Positions 1 through 14,627 are shown, counted from the first letter of the stretch. The stretch is 64,000 nucleotides of DNA from Cololabis saira (GCF_033807715.1 NC_084591.1:28298590-28362589), one strand, 5' to 3'. Notes: generated by a model not told the origin, from the letters alone. Program-made: numbers and translations.

Positions 1-2597
1 TGTAAAACAGACCTTTTCTTCCACACTTGGAGTGCAGTGCCGGTCCTGGGCAATGCTTTCAATAAATCAAAATTAAAGAAAACATAAGGTCACAGTGTAC
101 ACTTGTTCAAGTAGTTGTTCTTTCTGTTTTACACTGTTGTTCCCTTGAGTGGAGGCCATGATGCAATATACCTTAATAAAAACTAAACCTAAGGGGACAG
201 AAGTTGTGTTTGTTTGTTTCCAAATGAATCCTGTCCTGGATGGTTTATTAAAAGGAATAAACAAAACAACATTAAATGTATTTAAATAGGATAAGTATGA
301 TTGTTACCATGTATGAATAGACCACATCTTTGTTGTGAGTAAGAGTTTCAAGCTATACCCAGACAGTTAAATTGTCCCTTTATCTACTGATTTTGACTGA
401 TGTGCATGCTTCAAATAATAAAAAAAGATAAGAGATTGGTTTACATAGTTTAAGAACTCCTTGAGGGAGAAAATGAATCCAAGTAATTTTCATATTATTT
501 TTCACCAAGACCCAAGTGAGGGAGACAAATGAGAGCAATACAAAGAGGAAGGGAGAACTGAGAGAAAAGTTGCAGATGCTAAAAATGTTAATTGGTGTGA
601 TAAGCAAGGGTGAGGCAGATCGGGAAAGGGAAGGAAGTAAAGCTGTAGATGGGCAAGGCTGTGTGAGGAAAGCCTGCGTTTGCGTGACAAGGTGAAAAGG
701 GAAAGGGAAGAGGGAGGGCAGGAGACCAGGGGCGAGCAAGATCCAAAATAGTTGAAAATAATAAAATTCCACACAGATAAGCAAGATTTCCCGTTCAGCC
801 CTGATTCAGCACCTCCAGCGCCATAGAGTAGAGGGTTCGACTCCAAGCGGAGAGCAGGGACGACATTGGAGGGCTTCGTAATACCTCTCCAACCACACAC
901 TACTAACATATCTATTGTTAAGTAACAGAGTCAATAATAGAGTGGAGATGAAGGGAGCCTAATAAGAGAAAGTATACAGCAAAATGTTGCCATCTAGTGT
1001 CAGTCAAACAGAGAGGAGACTGAATACAGCTGTTCTCCCCATACCCCTCCCATCTCCTTTTTTCAGCTGTGTCACACAAGTCTTCCGTGTTTGCCAATCA
1101 GTCTCTAACAATGTTTGTCTCTCTTTCTTTTTTAGCTGTCTGTTCTCCTTCAGTACAAGTAATACCTTCCATGTGTATTGAATGTGGGTGGAGAAAGCAG
1201 TAGAAGGAAACATGGGGAACTTTGCAATTTGAATTAAGCCACACATTGTACACAAGTTGGCCAACCCCTATATCTTCTTTTGTTCTGTGGTTTATTAGGT
1301 CAGAACATTGCTTTGGGGCGCAGTGAGAGTGACGACCACAACTTTGTCCGCTGCATTGCTGTCGGTGACAAAAGCATCTCAAAGAAACCTTGACACCTTT
1401 TGAATTAATTTGATGAGAAGTTGTCCAGAAGGTATGCATGACAGGACTTAAACTGGTTGTGTGTGAGAAACAGGTCTGCTTCTAAAACATTCAGACCGAA
1501 TGCAACATGTGCGCTTTTACTTTTCTAAGTCTGGGTCTACTCAAAAGTCGCTTCATAATTTTAAAGACAAATTCATTTATTTTTTTGTACTCTTAAGATT
1601 TTTTTTGGAAAAACAAACGTTTTTTGTTTTTTTTTTAAACACAGACTTACATCTGATGGCATTTAACATTACAGGATAATGTAAATGATTACAGCTTGCA
1701 TTACATGATTATTAGTAAATGAATGATTGACTATACATTCAAAAGCTTCACACTACTAGTACTTTGTGCAGACTCTTCTCCAAATACTGATTTTGTCAGT
1801 AAAAGCTTTTTAGAATAGGAAGCTCATTTTGAAACTTCAACTTAAGCTATCCTAAGAGGACAATCACAACAACAAAGAATCTATGAAGCAAAGTATATGA
1901 AACAGTATATTCTGGATTATGTACTGTAGATTCCAATTTTGTACAAAACTACGACTAAGGTGTTTCCTTTCATTAACAAAGTTAATTGACACAGATGCAG
2001 CAGCACCCCACTTGAGCATGAATCTCCAACTTGTCTTCTTTAGCAAGAAGAGTCAGTAACTTAAAGGCTTCCAAACATTTTACCTTGTCAGTGCTTTATA
2101 ACCTTAGTATATCTTACTGTGTAATGAAGTGAAGACACTGTCGTCGACTGCATTGTATTGACGTGGGTCTTGTAAGAAGACACAGGTGAATTTGTAGATT
2201 GGCAGCGTGATATCAGGTCCGTTGCTGGGCAGCTGGACTTTGACATTGTTTAACGCATTTCAACCCTTTGTGGGAGACACAAGTCTGCTTTTATTTTTTC
2301 ACATAATAAATAAAATCGCACCCAGTTCAATCATCCCCTGAAAAACCTTAAAATTTAAAGTGTGTAAAAGTGTTTGCCTTCAAAACTGGATTGGCTTATT
2401 TCCTCCTGATTTTTTGTTGCTCTATATCAGGTAAACTCAGGGGGAATGCTAACTTTAGCAGCAACCAATCCAGCTGGAAACCAAAACGGATGTGCAGCAA
2501 GTCCCCGTAACAAAAAGAGGAAAAAGGGGGGGAAAAAACCCAACAACCGCTTTGCACAAGAGTCGCCTCTTCATACCATTATTATATATTATTATAA

Positions 2598-2628
<31 letters not shown>

Positions 2629-4880
2629 ATAATTATTATAATCCTTGTACTACCATTTGCTAGTCGATATCGTGAATGACAAAATACAACTGGCATCGAT
2701 AAAGACAATTTAAGAAAAAGTATTCATATAGAAGAACTCTAAGCTAAGCGCAATAATTTGTACTGTACAATTTTTAGACCATGCTCTGGTTGCTGTACAC
2801 TACCCTGCTTTCCAGAAGAAGTAATTTCTTGCTGTGGGAATACTGTAATGTAAAATATACGTGGGAACAAAAAATGCAAAGAAAGTCTAGACATAAATAT
2901 CTGCACATACACTTAAGAGAACTATTCTGGTGGTGGTGTGTAAAACAGCTTAGCTGCCATTTACAGCGGAGACACAATAATTTCAAATAATGAGAATAGT
3001 CACAACTTTTACTTACACGCCCTCAAAATCACCAGTCGATAGCTTTCAACCCTCGCTTTAAGCACTCAACCCGCTGAAGTAGTGCAACTCACACCAGCCA
3101 CTAAAAGCTTGCTTGCAAATGAGTTCCCACTACAAAGAAAGAAAAAAAACCCTTTGCCTCCACCGAAACTCATGACAACCTTTTCATTTACATGCCAGGC
3201 AGAGTGCTTCATTGTAAATATTTGACTGACGATGTTATTATCGAACAATGATTGAAAACATTCAAAAATGACTATAATTTGAAGAGGGGGACCCTTCCCA
3301 CGAAATGGAGAGCACCAGCGTTTTGACAAAGGTTTCAATTAGAAGCAAAGTTTAAGTGGAAATGGTGGCACAGCACACTTCAGCTGTGATGGACCAGGAG
3401 AATCCAACAGGAATAAACCAGAGAGAGACTTACTTGTATCATGAAGATATTTGCTCTCTAGTCTACAGGGTGCATCACAAATTTAAGTCAACTTTTAAAA
3501 AAGGGGCAATAAAAAAAAAAAAAAAAAGCCACAGAAGTTTTCACAATAACGATGCCGTTATCTTTGAGATAAATAGTGGTGTTATTGCAAAAGAACTGTG
3601 AACCAGACAAGAAATCTAATTGCACAACTGTATATGAAGTAATGTCTACAACCAAGGTCAAAAAGTGCAATCCAGAATCACATTTTCCAACATCCACCCT
3701 TTACGGCATCAAACTGTCGGAACAATATGAGTTGACTGCGAAAATCTGAACCAAGTGTTACTCTGAGCACAGCGGTGCGTAAAAGCTGTCTGGGTTTAAA
3801 CACACTGATCCTTCTGAACGGCCGTCAGCCTGTAAAGCAATGAAATAGACTTAAGATTTTTTCATTTTGGACTGCTGTTTTTGTCACCCCAGCACCACCA
3901 CCCTGTCTCACACCATCAGTCTCTTCCTCTTCCCTCGATTCCTTTACCCCATCTCCGGACCTCCCTACTCTGGCATGACTCCATCACGGCCTTAGTCACC
4001 TCGTCTGTTTACCCCTCTCAGCCCCTCACACACATATAAACACTTTCCCACACGTAATGCACATTTCACACGTGCATTACTGTTCCTTCCACCGATAGTG
4101 GGGTCCCCCCCTAAGCCTGAGGAAAATGGCCGTCACGGAACCCCGCTGATGGAAGCCCCCCCCCACCCCTCTCGTAACCACAGACCAAGAGTAAAGAGCA
4201 AGAGAAAGTACACAAACGTATTACTGCCTCAATATTAGCTGATGAAGGGAGAGGGGGAAGAGAGAGGAGGGGAGCAGGGAGGATGAGGGTTGTTGAACTG
4301 GGGGGACCGCGGTGTGAGCATCTACCCACAGAACACTCTCCCACATGTGGTGTCAATTAGGAACAATCTTGTTTTCTCCCAACCGCTGCAAAAGAAAGGA
4401 GGGCTTTTCTGGGGCTCTGTGTGTGCGAGTGCACAGAAGAAAGTGAGGTAGAAAAGACAGTTGAGGGACATATTTTTCTGGAAGCCTGCCAGAAAAATAG
4501 GAAGGCTATACAGTTTTATATCAAGGCATCGGAAGCACACGGAGCAGTCATGATAGCGGTTCACTGCTAAATGAGCATGACTGGAGAAACTTTTGGCATA
4601 ACTGTAACTAGAGACCAGATGACACTCTTTTAACAAAAAAACAAAAAAACTACTCTAGGGTTCAACATACACGAACGAAGCATACATCTCAGGGGTATGT
4701 GTGGGTGTGTTGTTCAGGAGCTTCACACCTGTGATTGTTGTGCATGTCTTGTAGGACAAAAGGTATCACTAGGACTGACAAATTTACACACACACCAACA
4801 CACACACCACTTTATTGTTCATCCATTTCCAGAGTGATGGTTCCCAGTCCGGCGGGCGGCGTAGCGTAAACAGGTGACGA
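1..4880. other. probable last visible intron of mrpl23; no gene seen
   Basis: AT-rich sequence with an ATT-type microsatellite (2,577-2,641), an 18-base A run near 3,510 and short CA tracts near 4,790. No exon or recognisable transposon was seen. If the mrpl23 C-terminal exon lies left of base 1, this is its intron 4. Confidence 0.5.
2577..2641. repeat. (ATT)n microsatellite
   Basis: An imperfect run of ATT/ATA triplets, read directly. Confidence 0.9.
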
Positions 4881-4889
4881 CAAGAGTTG

Positions 4890-5105
4890 ATGTTTTTAAA
4901 AAGAGGCTCAAGACCCATCTCTTTAATTAGGCTTTTAACTGACTCATTTAACTCTTTTAACTCTTTTTTTATGCTCACCCCTATTTTTATTGGATCTTAC
5001 TACTCATTAATACGTTATGTTTATTTGTTTTATGTAAAGCACTGTTTTGCATTTTATGTATGAAAGGTGCTTTATAAATAAAGTTTGATTTGATTTGATT
5101 TGACA
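4890..5105 (+). mobile_element. LINE 3' end (L2/Maui-like), truncated
   Basis: It begins with the last residues of a reverse-transcriptase ORF (LKTHLFN then a stop). It continues into a 3' UTR with a GTAAAGCACT motif and ends GCTTTATAAATAAAG followed by TTTGATTTGA-type tandem tails. That arrangement is typical of teleost L2-type LINE ends. Only the 3' end is present, as expected of 5' truncation. Confidence 0.65.
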
Positions 5106-5454
5106 CTGCTGTTGATTTATCTGCATAAGATCAGAATACCGTGCACAAAACAACGGTTCTTCGTTTTTCACATTTACATCAAAAGCACTTAAACAAGTGA
5201 CTTGTTTGATATTTTGGCAGATTTCAAAGATTGACAGGCATTAGACAGGCTAATGACAGGCATTAGCAAAATGTGCAGGCATGGACTTCCCTCAGTCCCT
5301 GACACAAAGCTCACCTCAAACACAGATGTGAAGGCAACAACTGTGACGCAATGAATGAGTCTGAGTTGACACGTCGCTACCACGGTACACATATTTGCTT
5401 ACATATAATCTATGGCATAACAGGACAGAGGACTATACGAGATAATAACCGTCC

Positions 5455-6310
5455 ATCCATCCATCCATTTTCCACCACTTACCGGGTCACGGGGGCAGCA
5501 GCCTCAGCAGAGATGCCCAGACTTCCTTCCCCCCAGACATTTCCTCCAGCTCTTCCGAGGGGAGTCCGAGGCGTTCCCAGGCCAGCCGAGAGACATAGTC
5601 TCTCCAGCGTGTCCTGGGTCTTCCCCGGGGTCTCCTCCCGGTGGGACATGCCTGGAACACCTCCCTAGGGAGGAGGGACATGCCTGGAACACCTCCCTAG
5701 GGAGGCGTCCAGGAGGATCCGGTACAGATGCCCAAGCCACCTCAGCTGACTCCTCTCAATGTGGAGGAGTAGCGGCTCGACTCCGAGCTCCTCCCGGGTG
5801 ACCGAACTCCTCACCCTATCTCTAAGGGAGCGTCCAGCCACCCTGCGGAGTAAACTCATCTCGGCCGCTTGTATCCGTGATCTTGTCCTTTCGGTCACTA
5901 CCCAAAGTTCATGACCATAGGTGAGGGTAGGAGCAAAGATTGACCGGTAAATCGAGAGCTTTTCCTTCGACTCAGCTCCCTCTTCACCACGACGGTCCGG
6001 TACATCGACCGCATTACTAAGGACGCTGCACCAATCCGTCTGTCAATCTCCCGCTCCATCGTTCCCTCACTCGTGAACAAGACTCCGAGATACTTGAACT
6101 CTTCCACCTGAGGCAGGACTTCTCCCCCCACCTGGAGAAGGCATGTCACCCTTTCCCGGTGGAGAACCATGGCCTCGGTTTTGGAGGTGCCCGCCTTCCT
6201 GTGGGCTCACCACCTGCAGGAAGGACCATGACAGGCTGGTGTAATGAGGTCTGGGTAGCAGTCGTGGCGAGGTGCCTCAGCGACCCAACCCCTGAACCAA
6301 AAGCCTTGCA
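5455..6310 (-). mobile_element. Rex3/RTE-like LINE fragment, decayed
   Basis: On the minus strand, broken frames encode the C-terminal part of a non-LTR reverse transcriptase: FKYLGVLFTSEG near 6,090, then MTERTRSRIQAAEM and RSQLRWLGHL (5,898-5,665), then GRPRTRWRDYVSRLAWERLG (about 5,630-5,550). It ends in a (GATG)n tail, the reverse complement of the CCATCC run at 5,452-5,467. Frames are shifted several times, and a segment of about 30 bp (GGACATGCCTGGAACACC) is repeated at 5,643 and 5,677. The part beyond 6,180 comes from elsewhere in the element, so an internal deletion is likely. Clade assignment rests on the GATG tail and general resemblance. Confidence 0.75.
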
Positions 6311-6319
6311 GTAGGGATG

Positions 6320-7337
6320 TGCAATGAAAAGATAATAACCGTATCTCAATATTTACTATAATAGCTCTGACATGTAACAGAAGATAATTTTTCAACCAAA
6401 GGCTCTCCAAGAACCCAAACTGTTGCTTTCTAAAGAAGCCAGTGTGAGAACCACAAACAAGAGAGATGCAAAGCAGAGATATGCGACTGCATAAGTACAT
6501 AAACATCATTGTTAAATTGTATGCACATATAAGGAGTGAGTTGTGCAACCTCACCTTATCAAAGGACAGCTGCCCTTCGAGACCATATTAAAAAACCTCA
6601 ACCATCTCACCTGATTTACTTGGCAAGTCCACTACTCAAAACAGTCCATGCCACCCATGTTGAAGGCTAAATGTATTATATTTAAACTCAAAAAAAAGAA
6701 AGAAACAAACAAATAAATAAATAATTAAGGTCCAGGTGTTTGTGATTGTTACTGAAATGAAGTAGATGAGGTGTCTGCCTCCTACTGTGTATCACACTTG
6801 ACTTGGTGAGGCAATCTTGGTTCTTTCAGCACCTTTCAGAAATTGATAGCTTTGGCTTCATTACACTGATTTGTGTCAGCAATCTTAGCACATTGGATCT
6901 GGTAAAATCAACATACGACTTACTATAGTCCGTATAGTCCAAACTGCAGCAGTTATGTTAGTCAACAAAAATGGACAGTAGCCTTGGGTGTCATTTACAA
7001 GAATATGACTTTCAAAAGAATCTGACTTATTGTATCATTAAACAAACAGCCAAAACAGTGATTGCCCAACTTTCTTTCCACACTTATTTTCTATTATCTA
7101 ACTCACCACATAAAGAAATTTTCCACTCTGTTTGACCCGAATGAACATTAGACAGCTCTGCTCAATGTTTACTACATCGTTTTGGGTCGTGCAGCAGCTG
7201 CAGCTTGTCATTCCCACACACAGCAGGCCACAGAGACCGGTGAAGACAGTGTTGATGTTCCTATGATGTTACCATGCATGTTACTATAAAAAGTCAAGCA
7301 AGAAGCCTGTAGGAGTTCTTTGTAACGCAGACAGTTT
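6320..7337. other. mrpl23 intronic sequence, nothing recognised
   Basis: AT-rich DNA without exon-like blocks or element ends that I can identify. Confidence 0.5.
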
Positions 7338-7391
7338 GATAATAATAATAATGACTTGGATTTATATAGCGCCCTTCTAGGCACCCAGAGC

Positions 7392-8255
7392 TAGGGATGC
7401 AAATTATCGATTATTTCATTAATTGACAGTTGATAACCTTATCGATCGATCATCGATTAGTTGATAAGCGGCGTTTTTCCCTCATCTGAGATACAAACAT
7501 AATTTTTTTTGCTTATATAAAATACAAAGGACATTTTAATGTATTCCTTAATCAAATATTTATTTGATACAAAAGTAACAAAAAGACATTTTTGTACCAC
7601 AAGGAATATAATATAAAGTGCACTTCAAGGCTATTAGTAGTAGCAGCAGCCATAATAGTGTCATTTGTGTCAAGCAAATTTTAAGTTCTAGTTACGTTTT
7701 AAGTTAGAGTTTTGGCAGTGTTCAAAATAAAATGATGAGACCTGCTGTATTGGAGCACATTTTCTTTTAGTTAAAACTGTAGCGGGGACAGATGTTTAGA
7801 GAAACCTATGTATGTACCGGGTGAAGGCTGATTTATGGTTCCGCGTCACACCAACGCAGAGCCTACGCCGTAGGCTACGGCGTAGGCTCTGCGTCGATTT
7901 AAGGCGGAACCATAATTCAGGCTTTAGGGGAGCATATCGGAGAACAACCAGAAGAATATAAAGTGGATTAAAAATAAAAGTTAAGCACTGAGCTACATGT
8001 GTCTCCCGTCTGGGCCATTGCAGACTCATTGCCTGAGCATGTTACTAAAACCAAACATATCCACCTCTCTCTTCTAACTTTATGTGCGCGCCGCAGCACG
8101 TTGTGTCGCATTAAATGTGGTCCGGGCGTAATACCAGCTGGTGAAATTAAACGAAAAAAATAAATAAATAAATAGATTAATTGTAATTGTTAATTTTAAT
8201 CGGGTAATTTCATAACGGCAATTAATCGAAAATCGTTTAATTATTAACATCCCTA
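7392..8255. mobile_element. hAT-like non-autonomous element inside the SINE
   Basis: Ends TAGGGATG...CATCCCTA, flanked by the exact 8-bp direct repeat CCCAGAGC (7,384-7,391 and 8,256-8,263), where the intact SINE has one copy. Eight-base duplications and YAGGG-type ends are hallmarks of hAT elements. Near each end lie ATCGATTA-like motifs. No transposase frame is present. A palindromic MITE sits inside it. Confidence 0.9.
7825..7923. mobile_element. palindromic MITE, copy 1
   Basis: AGGCTGATTTATGGTTCCGC at the left is mirrored by GCGGAACCATAATTCAGGCT at the right, around a CCTACGCCGTAGG centre. It matches copies at 20,068 and 48,795. The flanks (TGA/TTA) may be a decayed TWA duplication, as in PIF/Harbinger. 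Confidence 0.85.
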
Positions 8256-8742
8256 CCCAGAGCGCTTTTACAGAGATCATTATTCATTCATACCACCACC
8301 ACCAACATTCATACACATTCACACAAGGTGGGTAAGGTGTCTTGCCCAAGGACACTACGACAGCAAACTGGGACAGAGCGGGATTCGAACCGCCGACCTT
8401 CGGATCATTGGACGACTAGCTCTACCACCTGAGCTACTGCCGCCCCAAGCCCTAAGCGAGGTTGTAATGATAAGCCTGATCATATAGAAAAGGGGTATTT
8501 TCAGCTGCAAATCCTGCATGTTTTATACAATTAAACACATGAGCAAATTTACACTTTTCATAATGATATTTCATGATGACTTACAGAGTCGCAGTTAGGG
8601 TACTGTGACTATTTAAGTCTTTAACACCAATAAAACTCTGAATGAAGGAAGGCCATTACTTTAAACACACAGATGGAGTCATGTATTTCCAAGAAAAAGT
8701 ATTCTGAGTGTGAGTCGGTATGTGTGTTTCATGTTTCCTCAC

Positions 8743-8816
8743 CAACTGAATGTAGGCGACTTTATAGTCTGGCTGCTTGACCTTCTGATGGAGATGGTTC
8801 CTCTTCTTATTGGACC
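8743..8816 (-). CDS. mrpl23: mrpl23 coding exon 4 (last exon visible)
   Basis: This 74-nt exon encodes SNKKRNHLHQKVKQPDY then KVAYIQL. It matches human [24 protein letters not shown], the basic rRNA-binding loop and following strand of uL23m. The minus-strand acceptor is tgtttctcag|GGTCC and the donor is CAGTTG|gtgagg, ending on a codon boundary. The next human residues (AHGQTFxFPDLFPEKDE and about 40 more) should follow in a terminal exon. I searched the minus strand leftward for codons matching AHGQ and FPDLF and found nothing, so that exon is probably left of base 1. The gene is therefore partial in this window, not visibly broken. Confidence 0.95.
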
Positions 8817-9124
8817 CTGAGAAACACAGAAAACAACAACACAAGTTTTTCTTTTGTTGCCCAACAGAAAAGAGAAAAAAAAAAGTGGCTGGGGAGCAGT
8901 TATGAACAGGTTGTCTGAACAACACCAGGACAATAACATTTTATCCAACTTGCATATACGGTATTCTGTTTTGCAGGTTTTAATTAGGATAGCAATAACA
9001 GAGCTACAACAATTCAACAAATAAGCCAATTAAGCTAACAGTTTATTTACCTGCACAAGTTATATAACTCTTGTCTGAACAACACATTTACTGCATTTTT
9101 TTCCTGTAGAAAACAAAATACTTA

Positions 9125-10518
9125 GGGCCTGATTTACTAAAGGTTTGCGTGTGTAAAAACGTGTGCAAACTTGACAGCACCCGCAAACCAAAGTGCCAGC
9201 TGATCTACTAACAGCGTGCAAAGAGGACTGCGTCTCTCAAATGCGCAAAATAGCACACGCAATCCATTTAGTACTTTTGCCCTGATGAATAATCAATATG
9301 GGGCGTACCCGCCAGAAATCCTAAATACTGGGAGGGGAAAATGCAAATTGGTCCATTTACCACGCGCAATGAGATTTACCAAGCTAGAAAGTTTTTGCGT
9401 GGATTGTGATTGCGTCTGTATTTAAAACGTTCGAAAGGAAGGTGCTAATCTCCACATGCAAAAGGAGAAATATTTTATTTGAATGTTAAATCGAGTATTA
9501 TTCAGCAAAAGGTTGCCACAGGAGGCACATTCATTTTTTTATTTGTGATAATAAATAAATCACGTGTTTTCATAGAGAAAAAAGTGTTTCATTGTGCGCC
9601 TATACTTGTTCTGCAGTTGTCATACCCCGGTGTTGTGCCGTATTCAGCACCCCTGCCGTGAAAAGCACCCCCTCGTCTGACAAAAATTATATTCTCATTC
9701 CGTGTTCTGTTCATGTTCTGTTGTCCATGTTCTCTTTAGCGTCCAGTTTTGTGTTAATGATTCATGTTTAAATGCGCTGGATTCGGGTAAAAAAAAAAAA
9801 AAAAAAAATGGGGTAAATGGTTATTGATGTCATTAATTAATAGCCTGCTTACTGTGTTGTCTTCCATAATATTTGTAAATATATATAATATAAACTCCTA
9901 AGTATGTGTTTGTGTGAGTGTGTATATATAAATATATTGAAGTGTCAGTGTGTTGTTTTTTTTCTTGGTCTACTTATCATTGAATATACGAGGGGGTGCT
10001 TTTCACGGCAGGGGTGCTGAATACGGCACAACACCGGGGTGTGACAACTGCAGAACAAGTATAGGCGCACAATGAAACACTTTTTTCTCTATGAAAACAC
10101 GTGATTTATTTATTATCACAAATAAAAAAATGAATGTGCCTCCTGTGGCAACCTTTTGCTGAATAATACTCGATTTAACATTCAAATAAAATATTTCTCC
10201 TTTTGCATGTGGAGATTAGCACCTTCCTTTAGTGGACAATTTGCCTCGTCCACTAATATCTCTAACTCCAACTCGTCAAATTTCATTTTGCGCTTGCAAC
10301 TATCCTGCTTTTCCATCCACTCTCCATGGCGCAAAGTTTGCGCCGCAAACCGTAAGACACGCAACACCTCATTTAAATACTGCGGTTTGCACCTGTTATC
10401 AATTGCGCACGCTATCTTAGTTGATCACCCGCAAAACACACAACAACAGCACGCGCAAACTTTTTCAGTGCACACGCAATTTAGTACTCTTTATTTAGGA
10501 TCTTAGTAAATCGGGCCC
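9125..10518. mobile_element. PIF/Harbinger-like non-autonomous element with long internal inverted repeat
   Basis: The terminal inverted repeats are GGGCCTGATTTACTAA and its near-perfect complement, flanked by TTA on both sides (9,122-9,124; 10,519-10,521), the TWA duplication of PIF/Harbinger. Inside, arms at 9,434-9,676 and 9,988-10,230 (243 bp each) are inverted copies with only one mismatch that I could see, around a 311-bp spacer. No transposase is encoded; the open frames in the arms are the same 60 codons read twice. Confidence 0.88.
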
Positions 10519-10521
10519 TTA

Positions 10522-12600
<2,079 letters not shown>

Positions 12601-12994
12601 CATTTTTCACTGAGATCCCTTCAAAACTTAAGGTGTATTTGTTTCAGTTGTTGTTCATCTGTTCTGTGAAATGCGCTCCACACATCAACTTAGCTTCAGC
12701 TTTAGCAAAGGTGCTGGCTCGCTGCTCAACAGTCCTGGGCCTGCACCACCAGATTTTTGGTTTCATGATGTGTCAAATGTTCTCTATTGGTAAAAGGTCT
12801 GGACTGCAAGCAGCACCAAGACTCGTCTTCTGCGAAGCCATGTTGTTGTGATAGATGCAGTATGTGGTTAAGCATCATCTTGATGAAATTTGCAAGGCCT
12901 TCCAGGAAAGAGACGTTGCCTGGATGGGAGCATATGTTGCCCTAAAACTTCTATGTACATTTCAACATTGATGGTGCCTTTCCAGATGCGTAAG

Positions 12995-13573
12995 GCCTTT
13001 TTCCACTAGTCCCGCCTCAGCTCGGTTCTACCTGCCACGGCACCGTCTTGCGCTTTTGCACTAGGGGCTGAGACGGGTAGAGCCGCTCCAAGCAGATACT
13101 TTTTCTGTAACTATTCTGGCGAGGTTGTAACCGGGCTGAGCCGGGACTATTTCTGACGTCACCACCCTCCGCGCCACTGATTGGTCGGGGGGCGGGGCCG
13201 GCAGACGTTTGAATCAGGAAGCGGGAGTCAGAGCGAGAGCGACCCACGGCTCGCGGCGATTTTATTATAAAGCGCAAAACGTCTGTTTGGTGATCCAACT
13301 CTGAGGTGCAGATGTTCATAAACCTGGTGGCTGAGGAGAGAATTAAAAAAGGGATGTAGACGGGCTGTTTTACTCTCAGCCACTCGCGGCTCCAGCTGAT
13401 TTCTGATCAACGCCGACATGAACAAAGCGGTTGCGCAATCGAGTACGTCACAGCAGCTTCACCCCAACCTGCCCACTTCTCCCCTGGCTGTGGAAAAACA
13501 AACAGGGACAAAACGGGTAGAGGCGTGACGAGCCGAGTCGGGCCGAGTAAGGACTAGTGCAAAAGGGGCATTA
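12995..13573. mobile_element. MITE with CACTAGT-containing termini
   Basis: The left end CCTTTTTCCACTAGTCCCG and the right end CTAGTGCAAAAGGGGC are imperfect inverted repeats. The body is GC-rich (CGAGCCGAGTCGGGCCGAG). A truncated relative starts at about 21,478 (GGGACTTTTCCACTAGTACC). Target duplications were not clear, so no superfamily is given. Confidence 0.65.
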
Positions 13574-13663
13574 GTGGATTTTCTAAGCAAACTGTGTTCA
13601 CAAAATTGAGCCTAGTCCCTTGTGTTGAAAGAATCCTCCCGATTCTCTGTACTGTATCTTTTT

Positions 13664-14105
13664 TTTTTTAATAGATATTATTGAGGGCAATAAAAAAATT
13701 AAATAAAGATTTACAATAACAATAGAAATATCAACATTTTCCCCCTTTTTTTAACTTTTCATAACAATAATTAAACAAAAATAAATAAATAATAATAAGA
13801 AAGAAATAAAGAAAAAAAAAATAATAATAAATAAATATATATAGATAAATAAATACAACAACACAACCCTCTCCCCTTCCCTCCCTCATATGGTCAATAC
13901 ATTACATCATTCAAAATCATTTAGCTTCTTTTCACATATGCATAATAATACTGGAGCAAATGAATAATAAAGTAAATAATCAAGTCCTGAAAAAACACAT
14001 TCTTTAATACAGTAGATGATTTAGCTAGTCCAATAAAGGCAAAAAATCCAAAAAGGGTCCCAAAATAAGGTCAAAGTCCCTAGGTTTTTTTCTAAGATAC
14101 AGTCC
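13664..14105 (-). mobile_element. poly(A)-tailed retroposed fragment with 19-bp target duplication
   Basis: The direct repeat CTCTGTACTGTATCTTTTT occurs at 13,645-13,663 and 14,106-14,124. The insert starts with a T run on the plus strand, the poly(A) tail of a minus-strand insertion. This is the signature of L1-type target-primed reverse transcription. The content is AT-rich and I did not recognise the source. Confidence 0.8.
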
Positions 14106-14627
14106 CTCTGTACTGTATCTTTTTGGTGATATCAAACACTGTAGACAGTGGGATCTTCAAAGTCTGTACAATTTTATGTTGAGCAATATTCTCCTGAATC
14201 TGCCCATTTTTTAGCACAGTTTGTCGCAGATTGGTGAACCTCGGCCCATCTTTACATCAGAGAGGCTCTCTCTGAAATGCTCCTTTTATACCCACACATC
14301 ACTCACCTGGTGGCAATTGACCCAATTAGTTGTCGAAGGATCTTCCAGTTATTTTTCATTTGTGTTGATTACTTTTCTAGCATTTTGTTGCTCCACGTTT
14401 TTGAGATTTGTTGCTGCCATTTAATTTTCAAAATGAGCTCATATTTTACAAAAAATTGCAAAATGTCATCGTTTCAACATATGATCTGTTGTGTATGCTC
14501 TATTTCGATTAAAATTTGGATTTATGAGATTTGATAATTATTTATTATTATTATTATTATTATTCACATTTTACACAGCGTCCAACCTTTTGGGGAATTG
14601 GGATTGTACTTGTATGATGAGACTTAC

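Larger units (their letters stand above)
7338..8446 (-). mobile_element. tRNA-derived SINE, copy 1, interrupted by a hAT element
   Basis: On the minus strand the head at 8,446-8,375 has a Pol III A box (TAGCTCAGGTGGTAGAGC) and a perfect B box (GGTTCGAATCC). The tail is GGGCGCTATATAAATCCAAG followed by (TTA)n at 7,352-7,338. The second copy at 28,128-28,485 defines the undisturbed element. Copy 1 also lacks about 100 bp of the body. It is interrupted after 7,391 by an 864-bp hAT-like insertion. Confidence 0.88.
12650..14605. mobile_element. common teleost DNA-transposon-like repeat, twice interrupted
   Basis: Three pieces (about 12,650-12,994, 13,574-13,663 and 14,106-14,605) read as one element. 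I recognise the stretches around CTGGATGGGAGCATATGTTG and the right end CCAACCTTTTGGGGAATTGG as a repeat very common in fish genomes. I do not assign a superfamily, and the left end is not clear. It is split by a MITE and by a poly(A) retroposon. Confidence 0.6.

Noticed and set aside
2094..2262. Minus-strand open stretch reading VKVQLPSNGPDITLPIYKF and ending in a stop, considered as a terminal exon of mrpl23
   Set aside because: It does not resemble the expected MRPL23 C-terminus (AHGQTF, FPDLF), and the only plausible acceptor leaves an in-frame stop.
8375..8446. tRNA-like sequence with A and B boxes (also at 28,415-28,485)
   Set aside because: These are heads of a SINE family, continuous with a non-tRNA body and TTA tail, not tRNA genes.
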